Part shown: piece by piece, positions 1 through 7,127 of the stretch
Layout: every line of letters starts with the position of its first letter
Position numbering within the stretch: the stretch's first letter is position 1
Assembly (NCBI RefSeq): GCF_000171815.1
Contig: NZ_ABGR01000006.1
Coordinates: 62,001 to 126,000, forward strand
DNA length: 64,000 nucleotides
Source: Vibrio sp. AND4
GTDB taxonomy: Bacteria > Pseudomonadota > Gammaproteobacteria > Enterobacterales > Vibrionaceae
Direction of reading: 5' to 3'
Notes under the pieces: generated by a model
Told to the model about the DNA's origin: nothing
Databases searched by the model: none
What the model saw: only the letters and a program-made list of their open reading frames with translations
Translations under genes and position numbers: made by a program

Positions 1-170
1 TGATTGCAATTGCCCGCGAGGAAGGAATCCCTGTTATGCAGAAAGTACCTCTCGCACGTGCGCTGTATGCCGACGGCCAGTTAGATCAGTACATCCCAGG
101 TGAACTTATTGAATCCACCGCCGAGATACTGCGTTGGGTTGCTTCTTTAGAACAATCTGAGGAGTCTTGA
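1..170 (+). CDS. vscU: Type III secretion export-gate switch protein VscU (YscU/SctU), C-terminal end only
   Basis: Only the last 55 codons are in the window; the gene begins to the left. The reading frame opening at base 3 gives IAIAREEGIPVMQKVPLARA, followed by a YADGQLDQYIP stretch. This is the cytoplasmic C-terminal part of the YscU/FlhB family, downstream of the NPTH autocleavage site, which is not included here. In the family this domain switches the injectisome from exporting needle subunits to exporting translocators and effectors. It is transcribed toward the effector gene, which points the opposite way. The family assignment is strong; the gene name follows the Vibrio T3SS1 convention. 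Confidence 0.88.
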   Translation, partial: IAIAREEGIPVMQKVPLARALYADGQLDQYIPGELIESTAEILRWVASLEQSEES

Positions 171-305
171 AGGAAAAACTCTTTTAAGACTCCCCAGTCA
201 TGCTTGTCGTTCTCATGAATAAAATAGTAACGATCAAAACAAGTACAGTTAACTAATTTAATTACTATTTTATGAAAATAAAAGCATGCGATGTACTCCT
301 AATAC
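171..305. other. Convergent intergenic spacer between vscU and the effector gene
   Basis: The spacer separates two converging genes. An imperfect inverted repeat (GGAGTCTT at about 161 and AAGACTCC at about 186) spans the vscU stop. It lacks a clear T-run, so it is only a weak terminator candidate. Nothing else was recognised. Confidence 0.3.
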
Positions 306-2210
306 TTAACCCATAATCTTTTGGTTATTGTTTGTTGAAGAGTAGGCGTTTTGTCCATAAAACTGTAAAGTTGACGCATAAGCTTTGTCTAGTAAATCCC
401 TGATAGCAGTTTTGTCATCGTGTTTTGCAAGGGAGACAATGTCTTCGTAATTAATATGATAATTATTAAGAATTGTTTCTCTGTCATCCCCCTCAACTTG
501 CAGCGCTTTGTATACAGACATACTTTCATTAAGAGAGTGGCCTCCATCGAAAGTCAGGAAAGCGAGTGTATTTAATTGGCTCTGTTCTGTAGAAAAGTCA
601 TCATTAATTTCTGCTAAATATTTTGCCATATGGGTCAAAATATTGGTTGAACCAGATGCACCAGTAACAACTGCAACACCATTTTCAATCGCATTTTTAT
701 CATGTTGACTTAGTTCATCTACTCTGATTGCTTTTGAATCAGGAACACTCCTGCCACTAATGAAATTATCGTATACAGTACCCTTGGGTTGATACGCTAA
801 ACCTGTACCATAATGTTTGGTTTGTGGTGTTTCGGCGGGGGTTTGACCTGAAGGTGAACGAGCCTTAGTGATCGGCCGACCGTAGAACCTATCTCCCTCC
901 AACTTGTAGGATTTAACATCAAACCCCATGTTAGCATCGGTATGCATTTTAACAGCAAGAAAAGGCATTTTTATCACACCAAAGCCGTCGTCAACGTGAC
1001 TCATCATCTTTTCAAAGTTTTCCATTGTAGGAGAATCGATATAAGTCGTGACTTCGGGTACTTGGCTAAACCAAGGTCGAACATCACTATTAATCGTTCT
1101 TGCAAAAGATCTTAATGTTCTGTCAACTGACGATTTATCTTTGTTTTCCATCCTCGCAGTGAAATCATTCAGTAAGTATTCTCCAATTTTCTTGGCATTA
1201 TCTAATGCCCCTTTCGATGGAGATTTAACCATTTCATGGGCGATTTCTGAGTCAAAACGTCGATTGAAGATTGCGTCCATATATTGGTTGGTATGTTTTT
1301 CTTTTTTTGCATCTGAAATTTGTTTACTCACCAAATTTTGTAATGGGTCATCACTTGATAACTTACTTTTTGCTTTTTCTAATAAGTTCAGTAATGAGTT
1401 TTTATTTACACCTCCCATCCATAAAGACTTCGCCTCATTCGCTAACTCCTTTGCTTCGGTAGAGCTACTTTGAGAAAATTTAAAAGCAAATTCAATGATA
1501 CTTTCACTTTCTGTTTTAGGCGCTGTTCGTTCAGCCATTGAATTCAATTCAGTCAACGGTGTAGTAGCACTATTCTTTAGAATATCGAGTTTAGCCTGAG
1601 AGATTTGACCTAGTCCTTGTACTCTACCTAAATGATCAAAAGTCACTGAGCCACTATGAAATAATTCCGCTTTATTAGGATCAACAGAAAGATTCAGCAC
1701 TCCAGCATCTTCAGCTCTATTAGCTTGAATTTTTTGTACTAAACCTTTAATTTCATATTGTAACTCTTGGATTCTACTACCTCTATCCTCTACCTCTTTA
1801 GGATTATTTTCTTGCCATATTTTCAGGGCACTCTCCAACTTAAATAGATTAGCTTCAGATGGCGTTTTTTGAACAATTTTTATCTGTTGAACTATATTTT
1901 TCAGCTCTTTGCTTTGATGATGAGTGATATTTCTTGTCACTGACTGTTCAAAATTATTGTTGCCTTTCTCTAGTAATCCAAACGAAAAGCCTCTCGTATC
2001 TTTTTCTTTGTTAAATTGAGATTCATTGTAGAGTATTTTCAAATCTTTCTTGTGAGTAGCCGAGATAGGATCGTGGTTTCGTGCCAGATGAATTGCCTCA
2101 GCAGAGGGGGCTGTTGTTGACACACTTTTTTCCCCCAGTTTACCTGAAATTTGTTGATTTCCCTGACTATACTGAGTGTTTATATCTTGCGCTTTATTAA
2201 TTATTTTCAA
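306..2210 (-). CDS. Candidate type III secretion effector, 634 aa, family not recognised
   Basis: The gene sits directly downstream of a CesT-like chaperone gene, in the slot between vscU and vscL that holds effector genes in V. parahaemolyticus T3SS1. The N-terminus is polar and rich in Ser, Gln and Asn, with no signal peptide or membrane segment, as expected of a secreted substrate. Residues about 100-165 are helical and contain ALKIWQENNPKEVEDRG. This resembles the helical membrane-targeting bundle that precedes the activity domains of some toxins and effectors, such as Bordetella BteA; that comparison is from memory. The C-terminal part (about 400-634) holds GASGSTN and TFDGGHS (553-559), possibly catalytic. 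I see no Fic HPFxxGNG motif, so it is not a VopS orthologue, and there is no cysteine in the whole protein. It is more AT-rich than the vsc genes, consistent with separate acquisition. Being an effector is likely; its activity is unknown. Confidence 0.6.
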   Translation of the reverse strand: MKIINKAQDINTQYSQGNQQISGKLGEKSVSTTAPSAEAIHLARNHDPISATHKKDLKILYNESQFNKEKDTRGFSFGLLEKGNNNFEQSVTRNITHHQSKELKNIVQQIKIVQKTPSEANLFKLESALKIWQENNPKEVEDRGSRIQELQYEIKGLVQKIQANRAEDAGVLNLSVDPNKAELFHSGSVTFDHLGRVQGLGQISQAKLDILKNSATTPLTELNSMAERTAPKTESESIIEFAFKFSQSSSTEAKELANEAKSLWMGGVNKNSLLNLLEKAKSKLSSDDPLQNLVSKQISDAKKEKHTNQYMDAIFNRRFDSEIAHEMVKSPSKGALDNAKKIGEYLLNDFTARMENKDKSSVDRTLRSFARTINSDVRPWFSQVPEVTTYIDSPTMENFEKMMSHVDDGFGVIKMPFLAVKMHTDANMGFDVKSYKLEGDRFYGRPITKARSPSGQTPAETPQTKHYGTGLAYQPKGTVYDNFISGRSVPDSKAIRVDELSQHDKNAIENGVAVVTGASGSTNILTHMAKYLAEINDDFSTEQSQLNTLAFLTFDGGHSLNESMSVYKALQVEGDDRETILNNYHINYEDIVSLAKHDDKTAIRDLLDKAYASTLQFYGQNAYSSTNNNQKIMG

Positions 2211-2227
2211 TTTTAGGCCTTTTCAGT

Positions 2228-2656
2228 TCATACTTTTAAATATTTGTCTGATTTAGAAATCTGTATGTCATTAGGTATCTCAGATTCTCTCAGCCATATC
2301 TGATCGAGTGTTTCACTAATAAATGTCAGCTGTTCCTCTATTGAAATAGAATCCGCATTATTAATGTCGATTCTATTCCATAATATCCAACTTTGTGTTT
2401 TTTCAGATTTACCTAATACAGGCTTCATCGCAATTTGACTAAACATATTCTGCTGGCTGAAGGATTCTTCCGTCGGAGAAAACTCTTTCGGTAAGTTAGC
2501 AAACATTAAAAGCTTACCTAAAGGATATTCGGTAATACTGATTTCTTGCCCATCAAGTAAGAAGCTAACAACTTCGTCAACTTTTAACGGCTTCTTGATA
2601 GATAATAGAAGGTGCAGTCTTTCGATAACACTTAAAAACTCTTTACTTAGACTCAT
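2228..2656 (-). CDS. Putative CesT/SycE-type type III secretion chaperone for the downstream effector
   Basis: This small acidic protein (142 aa) has the class I chaperone pattern: an N-terminal amphipathic helix (KEFLSVIERLHLLLSI), a central beta-rich part and a C-terminal helix ending in isolated charged residues. Such proteins are cytosolic dimers that bind the N-terminal region of one effector and deliver it to the ATPase. The gene ends 17 bases before the effector start on the same strand, the usual chaperone-effector pair, so the effector at 306-2210 is its likely client. The call rests on size, pattern and position; no diagnostic motif was seen. Base composition is AT-rich like its neighbour. 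Confidence 0.6.
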   Translation of the reverse strand: MSLSKEFLSVIERLHLLLSIKKPLKVDEVVSFLLDGQEISITEYPLGKLLMFANLPKEFSPTEESFSQQNMFSQIAMKPVLGKSEKTQSWILWNRIDINNADSISIEEQLTFISETLDQIWLRESEIPNDIQISKSDKYLKV

Positions 2657-3195
2657 GACATTACTTATAAATTAAATCATTTCCATAAGTTTATAATATG
2701 TAACGAAATAAATAAAGATAACTTGAGTTAAACTTGATTTTTACTAGTATGCGATCGTTAGGATATCTAATTGATCTGCTTCAACCAATTCATGTATATC
2801 GAAGGCCCCCATATAGCCTTTAGTATTAAATTTTTTAAACCCGGCACTAATTGCAAAATATCACTTTATCTTTTAAAAATAAGAGCAACCTCTATCTGAT
2901 AAGGTCTGGAGTCGCTCCTAACCCCGCTCAATTAGCACAAGGGTTTCTGCTACTTGCGCCAATTTATAATTAAAATGCTGCCAAAACAAAGCTTCCTGTT
3001 ACGATGGAATAATCACCATCATATTCTTACCATCCTACATACGTAAATCTTCATCGGGTAAAAATCCCCCCTGATGATAGCTGTAAAAAAGTAAGTTAGC
3101 AGACCGTGGATTTATCGCGAAATACATGACTAGAGGGAAACGATTGACAAGGCTGTCATTGTTCTAGTTGTTTCTCAGTAGCTAGCAACTGAGAA
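2657..3195. other. 539-bp AT-rich non-coding stretch with decayed coding remnants
   Basis: No intact gene is present. On the minus strand, 2770-2872 is a relic of the 5' part of vscL (separate entry). Further upstream, about 2930-3080 on the minus strand, one frame reads coding-like text (YHQGGFLPDEDLRM, then QEALFWQHFN and KLAQVAETLVLIERG) interrupted by several stops. I could not identify its source. The promoter for the chaperone-effector pair must lie here. I saw no ExsA box as good as those at 11,815 and 13,976. Confidence 0.5.
2770..2872 (-). pseudogene. Degenerate fragment of a vscL-like 5' coding region
   Basis: The minus strand reads ILQLVPGLK and, one frame over, DIHELVEADQ. The intact VscL N-terminus reads DNLQLAPGLK and DSQHLVEAAH at the same spacing. 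At the DNA level, bases 2840-2856 match 3832-3848 at 16 of 17 positions, and recognisable similarity extends about 60 bp beyond (GCTTC-ACCAA matches GCTTC-ACCAA). Stops and frame changes make it non-functional. It is in the same orientation as vscL and about 990 bp away. It probably marks a duplication or recombination during replacement of the effector cluster, or the remains of another vscL allele. Confidence 0.6.
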
Positions 3196-3196
3196 G

Positions 3197-3224
3197 CAAA
3201 AAAAAACCCAGCAGAGCTGGGCTT
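3197..3224 (-). terminator. Rho-independent terminator of the injectisome operon
   Basis: Read on the minus strand, a CCCAGC / GCTGGG stem with an AGA loop is followed by nine T residues. It lies about 20 bases past the vscL stop, so it ends the long exsD-vscL transcript before the effector module. Confidence 0.9.
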
Positions 3225-3245
3225 TCAGGGAATAGAGGAAAGAGG

Positions 3246-3881
3246 TTAAAGGTGTATCTTCTGACGCTCACTCAATTGCTTGGTAATGGCCTGTTTGAGC
3301 GCTTGAAGCTGTCCATCAATACTTGCATCGATAATACCAACTTCGGTCTCTAGAATGCAGCCGCCATTTTTTAAACGTGCATCGGCGATGACGTCAACAT
3401 AACCCACTTCAGGAAAATCACTGAGTATTGAGGAAACCTTCTCGCGCACATCAGCAACCTGATCCGGATGCACGTGGAGAATGACTTGCTTTTGATTGCT
3501 CACCAGTTGAAGCGCCTCTCTTACAACACTGGCGGTGGTATCCACATCATCAAAACTACTAATGATCTTCCTTACCGCATCAAGCACAACGCCTGTCATT
3601 TTCTGTTCGACTTGCAAATAGTATTCGTTGCATCGATCAAGGGTTGCCAACATAGTTTCGGCATTTTCAGCCTTAGCCTGGTCAATACCATCCTGATAGC
3701 CACGCTGCCTCTCTAGCTCATAAGCTTCGTCTGCTTTGGCAACAATACTCTCCGCTTTGGAGTGTGCCGCTTCGACCAAATGCTGCGAATCTAAGTAACT
3801 CACATAATCTTTTGCTTTGAGCACTTTTAAGCCCGGCGCTAATTGCAAGTTGTCCGTTTTTATTTCAACAAATGAAACCAT
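3246..3881 (-). CDS. vscL: Type III secretion stator protein VscL (YscL/SctL)
   Basis: At 211 aa this matches the YscL/FliH family in length and layout: a short N-terminal part, a long charged helix (about 35-85, HSKAESIVAKADEAYELERQ) and a conserved C-terminal domain. SctL bridges the ATPase VscN to the sorting platform with VscK and VscQ, and restrains ATP hydrolysis. The start overlaps the end of vscK by about 22 bp, suggesting translational coupling. It is the last gene of the injectisome operon, followed by a strong terminator. A damaged partial copy of its 5' end lies at 2770-2872. Confidence 0.9.
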   Translation of the reverse strand: MVSFVEIKTDNLQLAPGLKVLKAKDYVSYLDSQHLVEAAHSKAESIVAKADEAYELERQRGYQDGIDQAKAENAETMLATLDRCNEYYLQVEQKMTGVVLDAVRKIISSFDDVDTTASVVREALQLVSNQKQVILHVHPDQVADVREKVSSILSDFPEVGYVDVIADARLKNGGCILETEVGIIDASIDGQLQALKQAITKQLSERQKIHL

Positions 3882-4507
3882 TGAGGAATTACCTGTTTTG
3901 CGATTTTCTTAATAAGTCGATATGCAAGATCTCGATGCGCATCATCTAACCAGTCGGTCCTGAGATCAGTGAGGGTCAACTGACGATTGACCTTAAATTG
4001 CCATCGTTGTACTAGCTCTGATGGCGATTTCTCCAGTAAAAATCTTACCCACAAATAACCAAGCTCTCTGGCTGTGTTTTCAAAGCTCTTTTCATCGAAA
4101 CTTTCTGGCAGCGCTTTTTGCCAACCGGTGGGCCAGTTGGAAATCATCATCGGCCCTTGTTGAATGAAAAAACGCGTTTCATCCACACCAAAGATCTGGT
4201 TGAGGCACTGCTTGGGCTGTTTTAGCACCACTTGACGCATCGCGTGACAATGCATTATTCCACCAATCATTAACAGTAGTCGGTTTGTCGCCTCAACAGG
4301 CAGTAGTACCAAGCTACTGTACGGATGATTAAAGACATGGTCAGTGATTGGTGACAGTGCCCAATTTTCAATACACCACTGATTGATCGCCGCCTGCTCT
4401 CTCCAACCTTGAAGGTTCAGTAACCAAGGTTGGTTCTCGGTTATCCAGCTTTCATCTATATAGCTACAAGGGCGATAATTAAACTGATGCTCAGCTTTTG
4501 AAACCAT
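3860..4507 (-). CDS. vscK: Type III secretion sorting-platform protein VscK (YscK/SctK)
   Basis: The ATG at 4507 gives 215 aa, close to the ~209 aa of YscK, and begins just after the vscJ stop. The open frame continues upstream to 4606 but that part overlaps vscJ and has a composition unlike the family. The sequence (FNYRPCSYIDESW near the start and WLDDAHRDLAYRLIKK near the end) fits SctK, the adaptor linking the basal body ring protein VscD to VscQ pods and VscL in the cytoplasmic sorting platform. The family is poorly conserved, so position between vscJ and vscL carries much of the call. Confidence 0.85.
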   Translation of the reverse strand: MVSKAEHQFNYRPCSYIDESWITENQPWLLNLQGWREQAAINQWCIENWALSPITDHVFNHPYSSLVLLPVEATNRLLLMIGGIMHCHAMRQVVLKQPKQCLNQIFGVDETRFFIQQGPMMISNWPTGWQKALPESFDEKSFENTARELGYLWVRFLLEKSPSELVQRWQFKVNRQLTLTDLRTDWLDDAHRDLAYRLIKKIAKQVIPQWFHLLK

Positions 4508-4517
4508 CGCATCGGAA

Positions 4518-5294
4518 TCAACCACGTTTGGCATTCCTGCGACACAAAGCATAGGTCGCCAAGTTAGAACCGATGATGAGGAATACCAAGAAAACAAGAA
4601 TAGCAATCAAATGACTTGCAGTATCTTTGGTCACTTGAATCGACAATATACTTTCAAATTGGCTCCCCTGAGAGGTAATACGAGCCTCTGAAGATGGAAC
4701 CATCACCACGCTAATACGATCGTAATTGAGTCCTTCAATACTGTGGTTCACCAGCAATTTAATTTGAGGAACATAAGCATCCAGCGCCACATCAGCAGCA
4801 TGCTTAATGAAGACCGAAGCTGATGCTGGCGTTGGTCGCTCTCCTGGACGAAGATTTTGATCTTCCAAGACAACGTGCACACGTGCGACTAATACACCAT
4901 CAATTTGTGACAATGTAGAAGACAACTCTTGTGATTTCGCGTAAATAAGTCTTGCTCGTTCGGCAAGTGGGGACGAAATCAAGTCGTCTTTCGGAAACAC
5001 TTCTTTTAACGTCGAGAACTGTTCTTTTGGGTAGCCGTTTCGCTTAAGCGCATCAACAGCAAACGCTATTTGCGCGTTGTCCACCAGCAACTTTACGGTA
5101 TTGTCTTTATCCGGCTCTTTCGTTGCAACCACCCCCTCGGAAAGTAAGATTGACAACATTTCATTACCTTCTTGCTGGTCTACACCTGTATAAAGTTCCG
5201 TCTGACAACCCACCAAAAAGACAACCAGCAACATGCCTAAAGCACGCATTGTTTTGATCATGACTATTGTTTTCATTATGGATATTATTTTCAT
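4518..5294 (-). CDS. vscJ: Type III secretion inner-membrane ring lipoprotein VscJ (YscJ/SctJ)
   Basis: The protein has a lipoprotein signal with lipobox LVGC (Cys30 from the 5294 start), then the YscJ/FliF ring-building domain (ELYTGVDQQEGNEML, LDAYVPQIKLLVNHSI) and a C-terminal membrane anchor at about 225-250. It forms the periplasmic inner-membrane ring with VscD. An 18-bp direct repeat at the 5' end (about 5265-5294) duplicates the start context, giving in-frame ATGs at 5294 and 5276. Neither has a strong Shine-Dalgarno sequence, and the shorter start gives a more ordinary signal peptide. The gene follows vscI after only five bases. Confidence 0.93.
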   Translation of the reverse strand: MKIISIMKTIVMIKTMRALGMLLVVFLVGCQTELYTGVDQQEGNEMLSILLSEGVVATKEPDKDNTVKLLVDNAQIAFAVDALKRNGYPKEQFSTLKEVFPKDDLISSPLAERARLIYAKSQELSSTLSQIDGVLVARVHVVLEDQNLRPGERPTPASASVFIKHAADVALDAYVPQIKLLVNHSIEGLNYDRISVVMVPSSEARITSQGSQFESILSIQVTKDTASHLIAILVFLVFLIIGSNLATYALCRRNAKRG

Positions 5295-5299
5295 TATGG

Positions 5300-5644
5300 C
5301 TATTGTGCCTTCAGTAGTGTTTCTACGTTTTGCGTCGTTTTACCTACCGTTTTGGCGATCAGCTCCTCTTGAAAGGTAATTCGAGTCAATGCCCATTGCA
5401 TTTGCAAAAGCTCAGCAGGATTGTCACCCACCACTTTCATGCTATCGGTTAAAGTGCTTTTAGCGGTATCAATGGTGTTTTTAAGTTCGCTGATGTTCTC
5501 TAAAAAGCCGCCCTCTAAGCCATTGTTTCCCTCTGAAGCCGACATTGCCTGATCAAAACGTTCGCTAAGCCCATCTTGAGGTTGAGCATCTTGTAATTGC
5601 TCAAGGTTCGTCTGAATAACTTCGGTGTACTGCGTATTGATCAT
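5300..5644 (-). CDS. vscI: Type III secretion inner-rod protein VscI (YscI/SctI)
   Basis: This 114-aa protein has the YscI length and its conserved C-terminal region (NPAELLQMQWALTRITFQEELIAKTVGKTTQNVETLL). The rod protein polymerises beneath the needle inside the basal body and takes part in the switch of substrate specificity. The N-terminal half is variable and Gln/Ser/Gly-rich, as usual. It lies between vscH and vscJ with single-digit spacing. Confidence 0.9.
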   Translation of the reverse strand: MINTQYTEVIQTNLEQLQDAQPQDGLSERFDQAMSASEGNNGLEGGFLENISELKNTIDTAKSTLTDSMKVVGDNPAELLQMQWALTRITFQEELIAKTVGKTTQNVETLLKAQ

Positions 5645-5652
5645 ATGCGTTC

Positions 5653-6285
5653 CTATGAGAAATCGATTTTATGGCTGTTATTCAGCATGTTTTTGACCAA
5701 GGAATTAATTTGCATGACCGTGACCGTCTCTTTCCTAACCATCTCTAACAATGCGTCTTGGTCAGAGGCACCTTTCAATTCAGCCCAGCTACGCCAAAGA
5801 GCTTGCTCTTTTTGAGCGTTAAAAGGAAAGTGCTCAGACAACAGAGCTTTTAGCTCTGCACGGTCTTGGGGGGGATCCGCTAACAAGCGTCTAGAAAAAC
5901 TGCCCAACAACTCTTGTTCGAGTGACACGAATAGCTCAGGTGATGCGTTATCGGTACCTTTTAAGCTCTTTTCCTGGTTAAAGGCATACCACAGTGCATC
6001 CCTCATAGCACTAGAAGAAGTAAACCTCCCCTCAAGTGAGCGGCTAACCGCGGTTGCGCTGAAGTTTCCGGAATTTTTTAGCGACTCATACCACTCTTTT
6101 AATGGTTTAACCTTGGCCTCAACTTGAGCGGGAATCTCGGAAGTTTTTTGCACTGTTGATGTATGATTGGCCGATAAACTTTCACTCATTAGACGGCTCA
6201 TCTTGTCTGCCTCATAAGGATCAACTCTCGAAGGGAGAGGCGTGTCGCTACGCGTATAGTGCGCGATGTTGTCTTCAATCTTCAT
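5653..6285 (-). CDS. vscH: Type III secreted regulator VscH (YscH/YopR-like)
   Basis: The ATG at 6285 shares a TAATG overlap with the vscG stop and gives about 210 aa. The longer open frame to 6366 would overlap vscG and is less likely. Position in the conserved G-H-I order, and the helical C-terminal region (WRSWAELKGASDQDALLEMVR), match YscH/YopR. That is an early secreted protein that helps control needle assembly. It is longer than Yersinia YopR (~165 aa), with extra Ser/Glu-rich sequence before the core. Confidence 0.75.
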   Translation of the reverse strand: MKIEDNIAHYTRSDTPLPSRVDPYEADKMSRLMSESLSANHTSTVQKTSEIPAQVEAKVKPLKEWYESLKNSGNFSATAVSRSLEGRFTSSSAMRDALWYAFNQEKSLKGTDNASPELFVSLEQELLGSFSRRLLADPPQDRAELKALLSEHFPFNAQKEQALWRSWAELKGASDQDALLEMVRKETVTVMQINSLVKNMLNNSHKIDFS

Positions 6286-6641
6286 TAAAAGTTCCGGATA
6301 TCTTGAGAAAAACTCATTGCAAAAGCTTGACTCTCTTGACTGCCTTTTGAGGCTATCGCTAACCAAGATTCCGCTTTACTGGCTAATCCGGCTTTACCCG
6401 CAGCCAGTGCCGCCAAGCAGATCAAGTCCGGATAATTCGCGCACATAGGTTCAAGCAGCTGATGAGCCTCTTCGTAACGACCACGATTCATCAAACTCGT
6501 AGAACGAATCATCGATACGACTTCTGCTGTATCATCATGAGATTCCAAGCAAGATGCGATAGTCTCTGCCTCTTCGTGGCGATGTATACCTGTTGCCATC
6601 AAAGCCGTTTCGGCGAGAAGTCGACGCATGTCTTTTTCCAT
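6285..6641 (-). CDS. vscG: Needle-subunit chaperone VscG (YscG/SctG)
   Basis: This 118-aa all-helical protein has a TPR-like pattern (ETALMATGIHRHEEAETIAS, SLMNRGRYEEAHQLLEPM, LAAGKAGLASKAESWLAIA) typical of YscG/PscG. With VscE it forms a cytosolic complex that keeps the needle protein VscF monomeric before export. Its neighbours vscF and vscE on the same operon are the expected partners. Confidence 0.9.
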   Translation of the reverse strand: MEKDMRRLLAETALMATGIHRHEEAETIASCLESHDDTAEVVSMIRSTSLMNRGRYEEAHQLLEPMCANYPDLICLAALAAGKAGLASKAESWLAIASKGSQESQAFAMSFSQDIRNF

Positions 6642-6644
6642 AAC

Positions 6645-6908
6645 TTACACCTTCTGCAGAATCGATTGCATCACATCCTTAATGGCTCGAGTGGTGGTAG
6701 CATTAATGTTGTAAATCATCGACCACTTGTTGATTGTGTGTTGCAATTCGGCCAGCTTTGATGGATCGTCGGCGTTTTCGCTAAGATTATCGATTGCGGC
6801 ATTGACGGCCTCATTTGCGAGCTTAGCTTGTTCCTGTAATTTATCTTTAACCTCGTCAAGATAAACACTGCTATTTTTATCATAAAATGAACTGGTAGTA
6901 GTTGCCAT
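6645..6908 (-). CDS. vscF: Type III secretion needle subunit VscF (YscF/SctF)
   Basis: This 87-aa helical-hairpin needle protein shows the family hallmarks: a turn containing NADDPSKLAELQHTINKW and a C-terminal helix ending in VMQSILQKV. It polymerises into the extracellular needle. A good Shine-Dalgarno (AGGGG, just upstream of the ATG) is visible on the minus strand, in keeping with the high dose the subunit needs. Confidence 0.95.
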   Translation of the reverse strand: MATTTSSFYDKNSSVYLDEVKDKLQEQAKLANEAVNAAIDNLSENADDPSKLAELQHTINKWSMIYNINATTTRAIKDVMQSILQKV

Positions 6909-6920
6909 AATTAACCCCTC

Positions 6921-7127
6921 TTATTTGTTGTATTTAATCGTTTCTATTACAGCCAAAGCCGCTTGATACGCTTTATGTTGTTCTAACAGTGACTGGTATT
7001 CTCGAGGTGAACAACCAAGATCAAGCTGGCGCTTAACCGTCGATTGAGCTTGCTTGAACTTGAGGAGAACTGCCTCTTTATGTTCCTGCCCTGATTCACT
7101 TTGTAGTAGTTTTTCAAGATTTGTCAT
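6921..7127 (-). CDS. vscE: Needle co-chaperone VscE (YscE/SctE)
   Basis: This 68-aa helical hairpin protein (MTNLEKLLQSESGQEHKE, then KAYQAALAVIETI) has the size and location of YscE/PscE, which pairs with VscG to hold unpolymerised needle subunits. Its start overlaps the end of vscD by 14 bp. Sequence conservation in the family is low, so synteny carries much of the weight. Confidence 0.85.
   Translation of the reverse strand: MTNLEKLLQSESGQEHKEAVLLKFKQAQSTVKRQLDLGCSPREYQSLLEQHKAYQAALAVIETIKYNK

Noticed and set aside
1048..1473. 141-codon open frame opposite the effector gene
   Set aside because: Shadow of the effector coding strand; no ribosome site and unlikely composition.
306..2210. 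Effector as a VopS (Fic) or VopQ orthologue
   Set aside because: There is no HPFxxGNG motif and the length and sequence differ from what I know of VopS (~387 aa) and VopQ (~492 aa).
2657..3195. ExsA box upstream of the chaperone-effector pair
   Set aside because: A-rich and TTGCAA-like pieces occur (near 2,735 and 2,851) but not with the required spacing or central C.
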